Assembly: GCF_946885725.1 (NCBI RefSeq)
Contig: NZ_CAMPGZ010000002.1
Location: 1-54,188, forward strand
Source of the DNA: an uncultured Nocardioides sp.
Lineage (GTDB): Bacteria; Actinomycetota; Actinomycetes; Propionibacteriales; Nocardioidaceae
Direction of reading: 5' to 3'
Length of the DNA stretch: 54,188 nucleotides
A model generated the notes under the pieces. It did no database searches. It was not told the DNA's origin and saw only the letters and a list, made by a program, of their open reading frames with translations. Positions 1 to 8,746 of the stretch are shown piece after piece; the first letter of the stretch is position 1, and every line of letters begins with the position of its first letter. The position numbers and the translations under genes were made by a program.

Positions 1-68
1 TGACCCATCGGCCGACGGTCCGCCCGTGTCCGCGGTGTGCATGCGGCGCGTTCCTCCCGCGGGTGCCG

Positions 69-164
69 GGCTGGGTCTGCGGCCGCGTGCACAGCCTCTG
101 TTGTGCGCGGCTTTGTGGCTGGGTCTGCGGCCGACTGCCCAACCCCTGTCGCGCGCTCCTCAGG
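69..164. repeat. Imperfect 48-bp tandem duplication
   Basis: Bases 1-159 lie downstream of the first minus-strand gene and hold no convincing coding sequence. A 17-bp string, GGCTGGGTCTGCGGCCG, occurs exactly at 69-85 and 117-133, and the bases after each copy remain similar (TGC-CA--C-CTGT-CGC), so the unit is about 48 bp; the last bases of the second unit enter the stop codon of the neighbouring gene. Function unknown. Confidence 0.6.
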
Positions 165-1914
165 CCTGCCAGCTCTTCCACAACGCTGCGTAGGAACCGT
201 CCTGCGCGACCAGCTCGTCGTGCGAGCCGAGCTCGCTGATACGGCCGTCCTCGACCACCGCCACCCGGTCGGCGTCGTGGGCGCTGAACAGACGGTGGGC
301 GATGGCGATGACCGTGCGGCCCTCGAGTACGGCGGCGAGGGAGCGTTCGAGGTGGCGCGCGGCGCGCGGGTCGATCAGCGAGGTTGCCTCATCGAGGACG
401 AGTGTGTGCGGGTCTGCCAGGACCAGCCTGGCGAGCGCGACCTGCTGCGCCTGGGGCGGGGTCAGGGCGCGGCCGCCGGAGCCGACGACCGTGTCCAGTC
501 CCTCGGGCAGTTCCCCCACCCACTCGCGGGCGTCGACCGCGGCGAGCGCGCGCAGCAGCGTCTCGTCGTCGGCCGGACCGGCGTCGTCGGGCAGGGCGAG
601 TGCGAGGTTGTCGCGCAGCGTGCCGACGAACACGTGGTGCTCCTGCGTCACCAGCGCGACGTGTCCGCGAAGATCGGTCAGCGGCAGCTCGGTCAGCCCG
701 ACGCCGCCGACGGTCACCGACCCGGTGCGCGGCGGGTGGATGCCGGCGAGCAGCCGGCCGAGCGTCGACTTCCCGGCGCCGGACGGCCCGACCATCGCGA
801 TCCGCTCGCCGACGCCGACCGACAGGTCGACCCCGTGGAGTACGTCGCGCCCCTCGACGTACGCGAACCGTACGTCGTCGGCGTCGATCTGCTCGCCCTG
901 CGGCTCACGTCCGGTGGCGGTGCGGTCGTCGGGCACCTGGGCGACACCGAGCAGCCGCGCCAGCGAGGCCGCACCGACCTGGAGCTCGTCGAGGATGCTG
1001 ACGATCCGGTCGACCGGGTCGATCAGCATCTGCACGTACAGCGTCGCGGCGGTGACGTCGCCGAGCGACACCGAGCCCTGCGTGTAGAGCCAGCCGCCGA
1101 ACAGCAGCGTCGCGACGGTCGGGATCAGGTAGGCGACCTCGACCGACGGGAAGAAGACGGTGCGCAGGAAGAGCGTGTACTTCTCCGCGGAGTAGGAGCC
1201 GGCGATGTCCCGGTCGATCCGCCGCCGGCGCTCCTGTCCGAGCCCGAGTGCCTCGACCGTCCGCGCGCCCTCGACGGTCTCGGTGAGGGAGGCGTTCATG
1301 ACGGAGTACGACGCGGATTCGCGGAGGTAGCCGTCCTTGGCGCGGGCGAGGTACCAGCGCAGCCCGACCACGAGCGGTGGTACGCCGAGCAGACACGGGA
1401 TCGCCACCCACCAGCCGACGAGCAGCGCTGCGGTGAAGGTGAGTACGGCGGTGATGCAGGCGATCAGCCACTCCGGCAGCGCCCAGCGCACCGACCAGCC
1501 GAGCTGTTCGACGTCGCGCGAGGTGCGGGTGAGCAGGTCGCCGGAGCCGGCGGACTCCACCGTGCCCACGGGCAGCGCGAGGGTGTTCTCGACGAAGTCC
1601 TCGCGCAGCTCGGCCAGCACCTGCTCGCCGGTCACGAACGACAGGTAGCGGGCGTAGCGGGTGAGCACGGTCTGCAGCAGCAGGAACCCGGCCAGCAGCA
1701 GCACGGTCCGGTCGACCGTGGCCACCGTGGTGCCGTCCTCCACCGCCTCGACCAGGTTGCCGAGCAGGCGGGGCGCCGCGAGCGCAGCGAGCGCCGCGGC
1801 GATGTGCAGGGCCGCGGATCCCCAGACCATGCGCGGGTAGCGCTTCGCGATCGAGACGACGTAGCGGCCGACGTGGCGCCCCTCGGCGACGGGCAGGACG
1901 GTGCTGTCGCTCAC
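160..1914 (-). CDS. ABC exporter subunit B (TM domain + ATP-competent NBD)
   Basis: A 584-aa half-transporter: about six membrane helices in the first 300 residues, then a nucleotide-binding domain. The NBD keeps Walker A (GPSGAGKST), a Q-loop glutamine (LVTQEHH), Walker B plus catalytic Glu (LVLDEAT) and the H-loop (AIAHRL). Its signature is degraded: LSGGQ is replaced by LTPPQ. The partner encoded just upstream has the mirror-image defects, so the two should form an exporter with one composite ATP site. The GTG start at 1914 overlaps the partner's TGA by 3 bases (GTGA), which indicates translational coupling. Substrate unknown; plasma membrane. A paralogous pair lies at 40.7-44.5 kb. Confidence 0.9.
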   Translation of the reverse strand: MSDSTVLPVAEGRHVGRYVVSIAKRYPRMVWGSAALHIAAALAALAAPRLLGNLVEAVEDGTTVATVDRTVLLLAGFLLLQTVLTRYARYLSFVTGEQVLAELREDFVENTLALPVGTVESAGSGDLLTRTSRDVEQLGWSVRWALPEWLIACITAVLTFTAALLVGWWVAIPCLLGVPPLVVGLRWYLARAKDGYLRESASYSVMNASLTETVEGARTVEALGLGQERRRRIDRDIAGSYSAEKYTLFLRTVFFPSVEVAYLIPTVATLLFGGWLYTQGSVSLGDVTAATLYVQMLIDPVDRIVSILDELQVGAASLARLLGVAQVPDDRTATGREPQGEQIDADDVRFAYVEGRDVLHGVDLSVGVGERIAMVGPSGAGKSTLGRLLAGIHPPRTGSVTVGGVGLTELPLTDLRGHVALVTQEHHVFVGTLRDNLALALPDDAGPADDETLLRALAAVDAREWVGELPEGLDTVVGSGGRALTPPQAQQVALARLVLADPHTLVLDEATSLIDPRAARHLERSLAAVLEGRTVIAIAHRLFSAHDADRVAVVEDGRISELGSHDELVAQDGSYAALWKSWQA

Positions 1915-3623
1915 GACGACACCTCCTCGACCTCGCGGGTCACCACGGCGCGGTAGCGCGGCTCCTCGCGCAGCAGCGTGCGGTGGTCGCCGACGGCGAC
2001 GACCCGCCCCTGCTGCAGGAACGCCACCCGGTCGGCGCGGTCGAGCACCAGCGGGCTGGTGGTGGTCACGACCGTGGTGCGTCCGGCGCGGTGCCGCGCG
2101 AGCCGGTCGGCGATGCGTGCCTCGGTGTGCGCGTCGACGGCCGACGTCGGCTCGACCAGCACGAGCACGTCGGGGTCGGCGGCCAGGACGCGCGCGAGCA
2201 CGAGCCGCTGCCGCTGACCGCCGGAGAACGACCGGCCGCGCTCGGCGACCGGGGTGTCGAGGCCCTCGGGCAGCGCGGCGAGCACGTCCTCGGCCGAAGC
2301 GGTCTCGAGCGCCGCGAGCACGTCGCCCTCGCCGCGGCCGCGCAGGTCGAGCGCCTCGCGCAACGGTCCGGAGAACAGCGTGCTGGCGGTGTCGGACACG
2401 ACGATGCGACGCCGTACGACGGAGCGGGGGAGGCCGGCGAGCGGGACGTCGCCCCACCGCACCTCGCCCGGCGCATAGTGGCCGAGCCGGTCGGCGACCA
2501 GCGCGGTCTCCTCGGGGTCCTCGGACACCAGCGCCGTCAGGATGCCGTGCTCGACGCGGACGCCGCTCTCGACGTCGACGAGGTCGGCGGTCGGGGCGGG
2601 CTCGTCGTACGCCTGGTCCGGCTCGACGACCTCCGGCTCCAGCGCGAGCACCCGCACGACGCGGCGCGCGGCGACGAACGCGCGGATCCACTTGTTGGCG
2701 AACTCCGTCGCGGTGCGCAGCGGGATCATCAGGAACGCGGCGTAGCCGTAGAACGCCACCAGCTCACCGGGGGAGATCCGGCCCTGCACCGCGAACCGGG
2801 CGCCGATCCACACCACGACGACCACGAAGATGCCGGGCAGCAGCACCTGCAGCGCGTCGAGCACGGACTGCAGCCGGCCGACCTGGACGCCGGCGCGACG
2901 TACCTTCTGCGACTCGTGCACGTAGCGGTCGTGGAAGACCTTCTCGCCGCCGATGCCGCGCAGGATGCGCAGCCCGCTGACGATGTCGGTGGCCAGGTTG
3001 GAGAGCTGGCCCATCATCTCCCGCTGCGTCATGTTGCGGCGCTGCAACGGCTTGAGCAGCGGGCCGATCAGCAGCAGGAGCAGGGGTACGCCGAGCAGCA
3101 CGACGAGGCCGAGCGTGACCGAGGTGTTCAGCAGGATCACCGCGACGACCAGGAACGACACGACGGCGCCGGCGCCCCGAGCCATCACGTCCATCGCGTT
3201 GCCGAGGTGGGCGAGGTCGTTGGTGCCGATCGCGACGACCTCGCCGGTCGCGACGCGTTTGGGCAGCGTCGCGCCGAGGTGGGTGGCCTGACGCGCTATG
3301 ACCTGCACCGTGCGGTAGGCGGCGGTCAGCCAGTTGGTCACCGCGAACCGGTGCCGCATGATCCCGGCCACCGCCTGCAGCACGCCGATGCCGAGCATCG
3401 CGCCCGTCCACTGCAGCAACCCCGACGTGTCACGCGCGGCGATGCCGTCGTCGATCGCGCGTCCGATCACCGCCGGCATCACGGCCTGGCAGACCATCCA
3501 GACGACGCCGAGCAGCATGCCCAGCAGCAGCGTGTGCCACTGCCCCTTCATCAGCCAGAGCAGGTAGGCCCAGGGGGACCGGTGGTCGGGTGTCCCCGGG
3601 TCGTCGAGAGGCAGTTGGCGCAC
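1911..3623 (-). CDS. ABC exporter subunit A (TM domain + degenerate NBD)
   Basis: A 570-aa half-transporter with N-terminal membrane domain and C-terminal NBD. No Walker A P-loop is visible. The Q-loop Gln appears replaced by Asp (VVSDTAS), the Walker B Asp by Val (LVLVEPTSAVD) and the H-loop His is gone, yet the signature SFSGGQ (near residues 466-470) and the catalytic Glu remain. It can therefore offer its signature to the ATP bound by subunit B but probably does not bind ATP normally. The GTG at 3623 is preferred over a start 81 nt upstream because it sits 7 nt after a TACCGT hexamer, it matches the N-terminus of the paralogue at 40718, and the longer version would run into a palindrome. 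Confidence 0.88.
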   Translation of the reverse strand: MRQLPLDDPGTPDHRSPWAYLLWLMKGQWHTLLLGMLLGVVWMVCQAVMPAVIGRAIDDGIAARDTSGLLQWTGAMLGIGVLQAVAGIMRHRFAVTNWLTAAYRTVQVIARQATHLGATLPKRVATGEVVAIGTNDLAHLGNAMDVMARGAGAVVSFLVVAVILLNTSVTLGLVVLLGVPLLLLLIGPLLKPLQRRNMTQREMMGQLSNLATDIVSGLRILRGIGGEKVFHDRYVHESQKVRRAGVQVGRLQSVLDALQVLLPGIFVVVVVWIGARFAVQGRISPGELVAFYGYAAFLMIPLRTATEFANKWIRAFVAARRVVRVLALEPEVVEPDQAYDEPAPTADLVDVESGVRVEHGILTALVSEDPEETALVADRLGHYAPGEVRWGDVPLAGLPRSVVRRRIVVSDTASTLFSGPLREALDLRGRGEGDVLAALETASAEDVLAALPEGLDTPVAERGRSFSGGQRQRLVLARVLAADPDVLVLVEPTSAVDAHTEARIADRLARHRAGRTTVVTTTSPLVLDRADRVAFLQQGRVVAVGDHRTLLREEPRYRAVVTREVEEVSS

Positions 3624-3630
3624 CCAAGAA

Positions 3631-3636
3631 ACGGTA
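3631..3636 (-). promoter_or_regulatory. -10 element, leaderless start of ABC subunit A
   Basis: TACCGT on the minus strand ends 7 nt before the GTG at 3623, the spacing expected when transcription begins at the start codon. Confidence 0.5.
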
Positions 3637-3699
3637 GGGAGCGGCGCCGACCCCCGCACCCGAATAAAGCGTGACCTCGATGACAGGGTGGCGACGCAG

Positions 3700-3763
3700 A
3701 ACAACGATTCGTCTGCGATCTACGGGGTGTTTTACACGGAGAGATCGCAGACGAATCGTTGTT
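3700..3763 (-). repeat. 64-nt palindromic element, copy 1
   Basis: Perfect 22-bp inverted arms (3700-3721 and 3742-3763, core CGATTCGTCTGCGATC) around a 20-nt loop that holds a small GTGT/ACAC hairpin. Read along the minus strand, i.e. downstream of the small PspC gene, it matches the element at 14939-15002 at 56 of 64 positions without gaps, loop included. It probably forms the 3' end of the pspC transcript or is a REP-like element; there is no U-tract. Confidence 0.75.
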
Positions 3764-3785
3764 GTGGGGAGGTGGAGCGGGCGGG

Positions 3786-4001
3786 TCAGCCCTCCGGCAT
3801 CAGCACCCAGGCGGCGATGTAGGCGATGGCCAAGGTGCCGAAGCTGAAGAACGCGCCGATCACAACCAGCAGCCGGACCAGGTTGGCGTCGACGCCGACG
3901 TACCGCGCGATCCCGCCGCACACGCCACCCAGCCACGCGTCGTCGGAGCTGCGGACGAGCCGCTTCGGGGTGTTCCAGGGCTGGTGGACGGGCTCGCTCA
4001 T
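3786..4001 (-). CDS. Small PspC-domain membrane protein
   Basis: A 71-aa protein that is almost entirely a PspC domain: a WLGGVCGGIARYVGVDANLVR-like N-terminal half followed by one hydrophobic helix ending in WVLMPEG. PspC domains sense or transmit envelope stress. The ATG overlaps the stop of the preceding gene (ATGA). It is the last gene of a three-gene minus-strand operon (5715 to 3786) and is followed by the palindromic element. Confidence 0.85.
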   Translation of the reverse strand: MSEPVHQPWNTPKRLVRSSDDAWLGGVCGGIARYVGVDANLVRLLVVIGAFFSFGTLAIAYIAAWVLMPEG

Positions 4002-4408
4002 CGGTCGTTCTCCTCGTTCTTGTCGTTCTTGTCGGTCTCGATGCGGGTGGTGGGGGCGGTGTCCGAGGGACCCGGCTCGCTCGCCTGACGCTGCTGGCTG
4101 CGCTCCGCCTCGCTGAGCTTGCGGTCGATGTCGCTGGTGTAGTCGGCCCGCGGCGGCGGCGCGTCGTACGCCGGCTCGAGTCGCTCCGGCTCGTAGGGCG
4201 CCGGGGTGCTGCGGCCCAGGACGCCCTTGGCCATCGCGGCCACGAGCCCGACGCCGCCGGCGACCACGAGGGTCAGCGGGAACAGCCAGCCCAGGTCGTC
4301 GAGCCCGATCAGGCCCGCCTGCCGAAGGGCCCAGGACCCGGCGATCGACAGGAAGATCAGGCCGAACACCAGGTGGGTCACGCTGAGGGGGTGGGTCTTG
4401 ACGCTCAT
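3998..4408 (-). CDS. Two-TM membrane protein with charged tail, unknown function
   Basis: A 136-aa protein with two hydrophobic segments (about residues 10-30 and 38-62) and a hydrophilic, strongly charged C-terminal tail of about 70 residues ending in a Lys/Asn/Asp/Glu run. I do not recognise the family. It overlaps both neighbours by ATGA junctions, which ties it to the PspC genes on each side and suggests a structural or regulatory role in the same envelope-stress unit. Confidence 0.8.
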   Translation of the reverse strand: MSVKTHPLSVTHLVFGLIFLSIAGSWALRQAGLIGLDDLGWLFPLTLVVAGGVGLVAAMAKGVLGRSTPAPYEPERLEPAYDAPPPRADYTSDIDRKLSEAERSQQRQASEPGPSDTAPTTRIETDKNDKNEENDR

Positions 4409-5715
4409 GCTGCCTCCTGTCGGACCTCGATGCGACCGCCGGTGAGGTCGATGTCGAGATCCATCGTGGGTACGTCGGTGCCACCGTCGAGCTGGGTGGT
4501 CACCTCGGGGTTGCGGCCGTCGTCGTAGGCCTGGCCGGCCTCGATCTGACCGCCGAAGCCGATCTCCGCGTCCACGTTGACGTCCACGCCGTCGGGGACG
4601 ATCACCACGACCTCACCGAACTCGGACCGGATGTCGAGGCTGCGCCCGTCGAGGTTCTCCAGGTCCGAGACCCGGGTCAGGTCGACGACGAGCTCGCCCG
4701 CGAACTGCCGGTAGACGTCCGGCATCTCGGCCGCGGTGGCCGGACGCTCGAGACGGTCGGTACGACGGTCCCAGCCGTACTCGCCGGCCGTGCTCGTCGC
4801 CGCCAGGGCGAGCGCCGCCACGATGCCGAGGAAGATCAGTCCGCCCGGGCGACCCGAGAAAGCGCCCCACAGCAGCATCACGCCGACGACGGTGAGGGCG
4901 AGAGCCGGGTAGGCGGAGTCCACGACGTTGCCGCCGGAGACGTCGTACAGGCCGAGCACGCCGAGCGCCAGCGCGATGAACGCCAGGGTGAAGCCGAACA
5001 GGGCGGGGCCGCGGTCCTTCTTGGACGGCCTGGGCCGGCGCGGAGGGGGAGCGGGCGTCCAGGAGGGGGGACCGTACGGCGGAGCCGGCGGTGCCTGGCC
5101 CGGACCGGTCTCCTCGGCCGCGCGCTCGCTGGTGGTGTCGCCGACCCAGCCGTGCACGGTGGTGCCGGTCGTGCCCATGGTGCCGACCGTGCCGGCGGAC
5201 GCGTCCGCCTGCGGCCAGCCGACGCCCGGCGTGGTGGAGCCGCCCGGCGAGGACTGCGGATCCGTGCCGGAGGGGCTCGGCGAGCTCGGCCGGTCCTTGT
5301 TCATCAGGATCAGGACCACGACGAGGGCCACGATCGCGAGCGGCCACGGGAAGCCGAAGCCGCCCCAAGAGTCGCCGAGCACGAGCAGCACGCCGATGAC
5401 GCCGGCGACGATGAGGGCCGTGGTCCGCGTGGACGGGCTGGTGTTGATCGGGGCCTCGTCGCTGCCGTCCTCGGGAAGGAGCAGCCAGGCGGCGCCGTAC
5501 AGCAGCAGCCCCGCGCCTCCGAAGAAGACCAGCACGACGAACAGCACGCGCAGGATGGTCGGGTCGATGTTGAAGTGGCGGCCCAGGCCGCCGGCGACAC
5601 CGGCGATCTTGCGGTCGGTGGTGCTGCGGCGGAGCCGGTCGATGTCATGCAGGGCATCGCGGTCGAAGCCGGTCGGGCCGGTGCCGCTGTCCTGCTGCGG
5701 AGGTGTCTCGGTCAT
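4405..5715 (-). CDS. PspC-domain membrane protein with LiaF-like C-terminus
   Basis: A 436-aa protein. A PspC domain (about residues 25-85, DRKIAGVAGGLGRHFNIDP) is followed by membrane helices, a Pro/Gly/Thr-rich linker, more helices, and a soluble beta-rich C-terminal domain (from about residue 320) like LiaF or DUF4097 proteins (repeated IRSEFGEVVVIVPDGVDV-type strands). Such proteins often modulate a cell-envelope two-component system; here a kinase with the same PspC domain is divergently encoded about 145 bp away. First gene of the minus-strand operon; function inferred from domains and context. Confidence 0.85.
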   Translation of the reverse strand: MTETPPQQDSGTGPTGFDRDALHDIDRLRRSTTDRKIAGVAGGLGRHFNIDPTILRVLFVVLVFFGGAGLLLYGAAWLLLPEDGSDEAPINTSPSTRTTALIVAGVIGVLLVLGDSWGGFGFPWPLAIVALVVVLILMNKDRPSSPSPSGTDPQSSPGGSTTPGVGWPQADASAGTVGTMGTTGTTVHGWVGDTTSERAAEETGPGQAPPAPPYGPPSWTPAPPPRRPRPSKKDRGPALFGFTLAFIALALGVLGLYDVSGGNVVDSAYPALALTVVGVMLLWGAFSGRPGGLIFLGIVAALALAATSTAGEYGWDRRTDRLERPATAAEMPDVYRQFAGELVVDLTRVSDLENLDGRSLDIRSEFGEVVVIVPDGVDVNVDAEIGFGGQIEAGQAYDDGRNPEVTTQLDGGTDVPTMDLDIDLTGGRIEVRQEAA

Positions 5716-5761
5716 GGCATCAATGCTCGGGGCCTGCGCGCGTGCGCACCATCGGGGAAGG

Positions 5762-5814
5762 CCCTGAAACCAGGGGGTCCTCGGGCCCGGGGGTTCAGGG
5801 TCGGGTCAGGGTCG
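5762..5814. promoter_or_regulatory. Repeated TCAGGG half-sites in the divergent pspC/sensor-kinase promoter
   Basis: The intergenic region carries CCCTGAAACCAGGG (5762-5775, an inverted repeat) and two copies of TCAGGGTCG at 5795-5803 and 5806-5814, exactly 11 bp (one helical turn) apart. This looks like a binding array for a dimeric regulator; the LuxR-type response regulator encoded at 7239 is the natural candidate. Inference only. Confidence 0.4.
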
Positions 5815-5859
5815 CAACTCATGGTTCGGCCCCGGCCCCCGTGTGAGGATGGATCCACG

Positions 5860-7242
5860 ATGAGCACCACTGCGTCCCCGTCCACCGACCCGCACGGGTT
5901 CCCGCCGCCGTCGCCGTCCCCGCAGTCGGGCGACGACCGGCTGCACCGTGCGCCGCGTCGCGCGCGCCGGTCCCGCGACGACCGCATCATCGGCGGGGTC
6001 GCCGGCGGGCTCGCGGAGCACCTCGGCGTCGACCCGATGCCGGTGCGCATCGCGTTCGTGATCGCCGCGGCGCTCGGCGGGCTCGGCCTGGTGTTCTACG
6101 CAGGGCTCTGGATGATCCTGCCGGCCGACCCGCACCTCGACGAGTCCGCGCCGGGCCTCGAGGCCGCCACCCGTCAGGGCAAGCGGCAGGGCCGCGCGTC
6201 CCGGCTGACCGACGCCGGGCCGCTGGTCGCCATCGCCGTGATCGGCCTCGGCATGGCCATCCTTGTCGAGCGGATGCTCGGCGGGTCGCTGCTGTTCTGG
6301 CCGGTCCTACTCGGGGTCCTCGGCCTCGGCGTGCTCTGGTGGCAGGCCGACGAGGCGCAGCGGGAGCGCTGGATCGACAGCACCGGCCGCATCGACCTCT
6401 GGAAGGCCGTGGTCGGCTCGGGCGGCACCGCCTCGTGGCTGCGGCTCGCCGCGGGCGTGACGCTGCTGGTCTCGGCGCTCGTGCTGTTCGCCGTACAGTC
6501 CGGGCAGCTCGGTGCCGCGCGCGACGTCGTGCTCGCCGGCGTCCTCGGTGTGGTTGGCCTGGCGCTGATGGTCGGTCCGTGGCTGTTCCGGCTATCGGGC
6601 GATCTTTCGGAGGAGCGTGCGGCGCGGGTGCGGTCACAGGAGCGGGCCGACATGGCCGCGCACCTGCACGACTCGGTGCTGCAGACGCTCGCGCTGATCC
6701 AGAAGCACTCCGACGACAGCCGCACGGTCGCCAAGCTGGCGCGGGCGCAGGAGCGTGACCTGCGCAGCTGGCTGTACGGCGAGGACGCGCACCCCGAGAC
6801 CTCGGTGGCCGCCGCGCTGCGCGCCGCCGCCGCGGAGGTCGAGGACGCGTTCGGTACGCCGGTCGAGGTGGTCACGGTCGGCGACGTCACCGTCGACGAG
6901 GCCCGCCGACCGCTGGTGCTCGCCGCGCGCGAGGCGATGGTCAACGCCGCCAAGCACTCCGGCGCCGACAAGATCGACGTGTTCGCCGAGTGCGACGAGA
7001 GCCGGGTCGAGGTGTTCGTGCGCGACCGCGGCCGCGGGTTCGACCAGGACGCGGTCCCGTCCGACCGGATGGGCGTGCGCAACAGCATCGTGGACCGGAT
7101 GGCCCGGCACGGAGGTACGGCGTCGATCCGGACGTCCCCCGGCGAGGGCACCGAGGTCCGGCTCAGCATGACCACCACGGAGACTTCTCAGGCCGACACG
7201 GCCACCGCACCCACCGAGCAGCAGGAAGAGGACGCCCGATGA
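5860..7242 (+). CDS. PspC-domain sensor histidine kinase
   Basis: A 460-aa membrane kinase. After a Pro/Ser-rich N-terminus comes a PspC domain (about residues 38-95, DDRIIGGVAGGLAEHLGVDP), several further membrane helices to about residue 245, a HisKA_3-type dimerisation helix with phosphoacceptor His270 (AAHLHDSVLQTL), and a HATPase domain with N-box (EAMVNAAKHSG) and DRGRGF and GMGVRNSI-like G-boxes. It likely senses envelope stress and phosphorylates the overlapping response regulator. The start is the ATG about 145 bp from the divergent pspC operon. Confidence 0.9.
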   Translation: MSTTASPSTDPHGFPPPSPSPQSGDDRLHRAPRRARRSRDDRIIGGVAGGLAEHLGVDPMPVRIAFVIAAALGGLGLVFYAGLWMILPADPHLDESAPGLEAATRQGKRQGRASRLTDAGPLVAIAVIGLGMAILVERMLGGSLLFWPVLLGVLGLGVLWWQADEAQRERWIDSTGRIDLWKAVVGSGGTASWLRLAAGVTLLVSALVLFAVQSGQLGAARDVVLAGVLGVVGLALMVGPWLFRLSGDLSEERAARVRSQERADMAAHLHDSVLQTLALIQKHSDDSRTVAKLARAQERDLRSWLYGEDAHPETSVAAALRAAAAEVEDAFGTPVEVVTVGDVTVDEARRPLVLAAREAMVNAAKHSGADKIDVFAECDESRVEVFVRDRGRGFDQDAVPSDRMGVRNSIVDRMARHGGTASIRTSPGEGTEVRLSMTTTETSQADTATAPTEQQEEDAR

Positions 7243-7907
7243 CCGCCCCCGCCACTCCTACGTCCGGCACGCGCCGCACCGTCGTCGTCGTCGACGACCA
7301 CGCGATGTTCCGCCGCGGTGTCCGTGCCGAGATCGAGGGCGCCGTCGACGTCGTCGGTGAGGCCGAGGACGTTGACCAGGCCGTCGACGTCATCTTGCGG
7401 CTGAAGCCCGAGGTGGTCCTGCTCGACGTACACCTTCCCGGAGGCGGCGGTGGCGAGGTGATGCGCCGAGTCGCCAACCGCGTGCCCGAGACGCGGTTCC
7501 TCGCGCTGTCGGTTTCCGACGCCGCCGAGGACGTGATCGGCACGATCCGCGCCGGCGCGCGCGGCTACGTCACGAAGACGATCACCGGCCCCGAGCTGGT
7601 CGACGCGATCGGCCGGGTGGCCGAGGGGGACGCGGTGTTCTCGCCGCGGCTGGCGGGGTTCGTGCTCGACGCGTTCGCAGGCTCGATCGAGGTGGCGCAG
7701 GTCGACGAAGACCTCGACCGGCTCAGCGAGCGCGAGCGCGAGGTGATGCGGCTGATCGCGCGTGGCTATGCCTACAAGGAGGTCGCGTCGGAGCTGTTCA
7801 TCTCGGTGAAGACCGTCGAGACCCACGTGTCGAGCGTGCTGCGCAAGCTGCAGCTCTCGTCGCGGCACGAGCTGACCCGCTGGGCGAGCGACCGCCGGCT
7901 GCTCTGA
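7239..7907 (+). CDS. LuxR/NarL-type response regulator
   Basis: A 222-aa protein with an N-terminal receiver domain (VVVVDDHAMFRRG; phosphoacceptor Asp63 in VVLLDVHLP; Lys in YVTKTITG) and a C-terminal LuxR helix-turn-helix (LSEREREVMRLIARGYAYKE). The start ATG overlaps the kinase stop (ATGA), so the pair is translationally coupled. Likely targets are the divergent pspC genes, whose promoter holds TCAGGG repeats. Confidence 0.93.
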   Translation: MTAPATPTSGTRRTVVVVDDHAMFRRGVRAEIEGAVDVVGEAEDVDQAVDVILRLKPEVVLLDVHLPGGGGGEVMRRVANRVPETRFLALSVSDAAEDVIGTIRAGARGYVTKTITGPELVDAIGRVAEGDAVFSPRLAGFVLDAFAGSIEVAQVDEDLDRLSEREREVMRLIARGYAYKEVASELFISVKTVETHVSSVLRKLQLSSRHELTRWASDRRLL

Positions 7908-7929
7908 CCCGCTCTGGCAGGATCGCGGG

Positions 7930-8661
7930 GTGGACGAACGCGAACGGCGCATCGCGCTGCTGATCGACGCCGACAACGCCCCTGCCTCCAAGATCGACGT
8001 GATCCTCGCCGAGGTCGCCCGTCACGGCGCGGCCAACGTCCGGCGGGCGTACGGCAACTGGAAGAGCCCCACCCTCAAGCCGTGGGAGGACACCCTCCAC
8101 GAGTACGCCATCCGGCCCGTGCAGCAGTTCGCCTACAGCAAGGGCAAGAACGCCTCGGACATGGCGATGGTCATCGACGCGATGGACCTGCTGTACGCCG
8201 GCACGCTCGACGCGTTCGCGATCGTCTCCAGCGACGCCGACTTCACGCCGCTGGTGATGCGGATCCTGACCGACGGGCTGAAGGTCTACGGCTTCGGCGA
8301 GCGCAAGACGCCGTCGCCGTTCGTCAACGCCTGCTCGCAGTTCACGTACGTCGAGGGACTGGGCAAGTCGTCGGACCAGCCTGATGCGCCGGACGAGACC
8401 GGACTCAAGCCGGTCGCGCCCAACCGGCTGCGCCAGGACTCCCGTCTCGTCACGCTGCTGCGCAACGCGGTCGAGTCGGCCGCCGGCGACGACGGCTGGG
8501 CCCAGCTCGGCGGTGTCGGCGGCCAGATCGGCAACCAGGCGTCGTTCGACGCCCGCAACTACGGCTACCGCAAGCTCAGCGACCTGATCGAGGCGATCGA
8601 CCTGTTCGACGTACGCCGCCAGGACAAGGTCGTCCTGGTGCGCGACAAGCGGCGCAGCTGA
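7930..8661 (+). CDS. NYN-domain (PIN-like) RNase with OST-HTH/LOTUS domain
   Basis: A 243-aa protein. Residues about 8-140 form a NYN domain with the acidic residues expected of a metal-dependent PIN-like nuclease (LLIDADNA, KNASDMAMVIDAMDLL, IVSSDADFTPL); residues about 165-240 resemble an OST-HTH/LOTUS RNA-binding domain. LabA-like bacterial proteins share this build; the target RNA is unknown. The GTG start lies 6 nt after CAGGAT, a weaker match to the leaderless -10 pattern. It is convergent with the acyl-CoA dehydrogenase operon. Confidence 0.85.
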   Translation: MDERERRIALLIDADNAPASKIDVILAEVARHGAANVRRAYGNWKSPTLKPWEDTLHEYAIRPVQQFAYSKGKNASDMAMVIDAMDLLYAGTLDAFAIVSSDADFTPLVMRILTDGLKVYGFGERKTPSPFVNACSQFTYVEGLGKSSDQPDAPDETGLKPVAPNRLRQDSRLVTLLRNAVESAAGDDGWAQLGGVGGQIGNQASFDARNYGYRKLSDLIEAIDLFDVRRQDKVVLVRDKRRS

Positions 8662-8680
8662 CCCTTCAGCACCTCACCGA

Positions 8681-8739
8681 TTGGTCACAAGCCGCAAGGT
8701 CCGGCGCCGGATTCTTGCGGTTGGGGACCAAACCGCAAG
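8681..8739. terminator. Overlapping hairpins between convergent genes
   Basis: One imperfect stem pairs TTGGTC and CCGCAAG (8681-8698) with CTTGCGG and GACCAA (8714-8731) around a self-complementary CCGGCGCCGG. A competing perfect 9-bp stem pairs CTTGCGGTT (8714-8722) with AACCGCAAG (8731-8739). They share the middle arm, so only one can form at a time. Probably a bidirectional terminator; no U-tract. Confidence 0.55.
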
Positions 8740-8746
8740 GGCCCGG

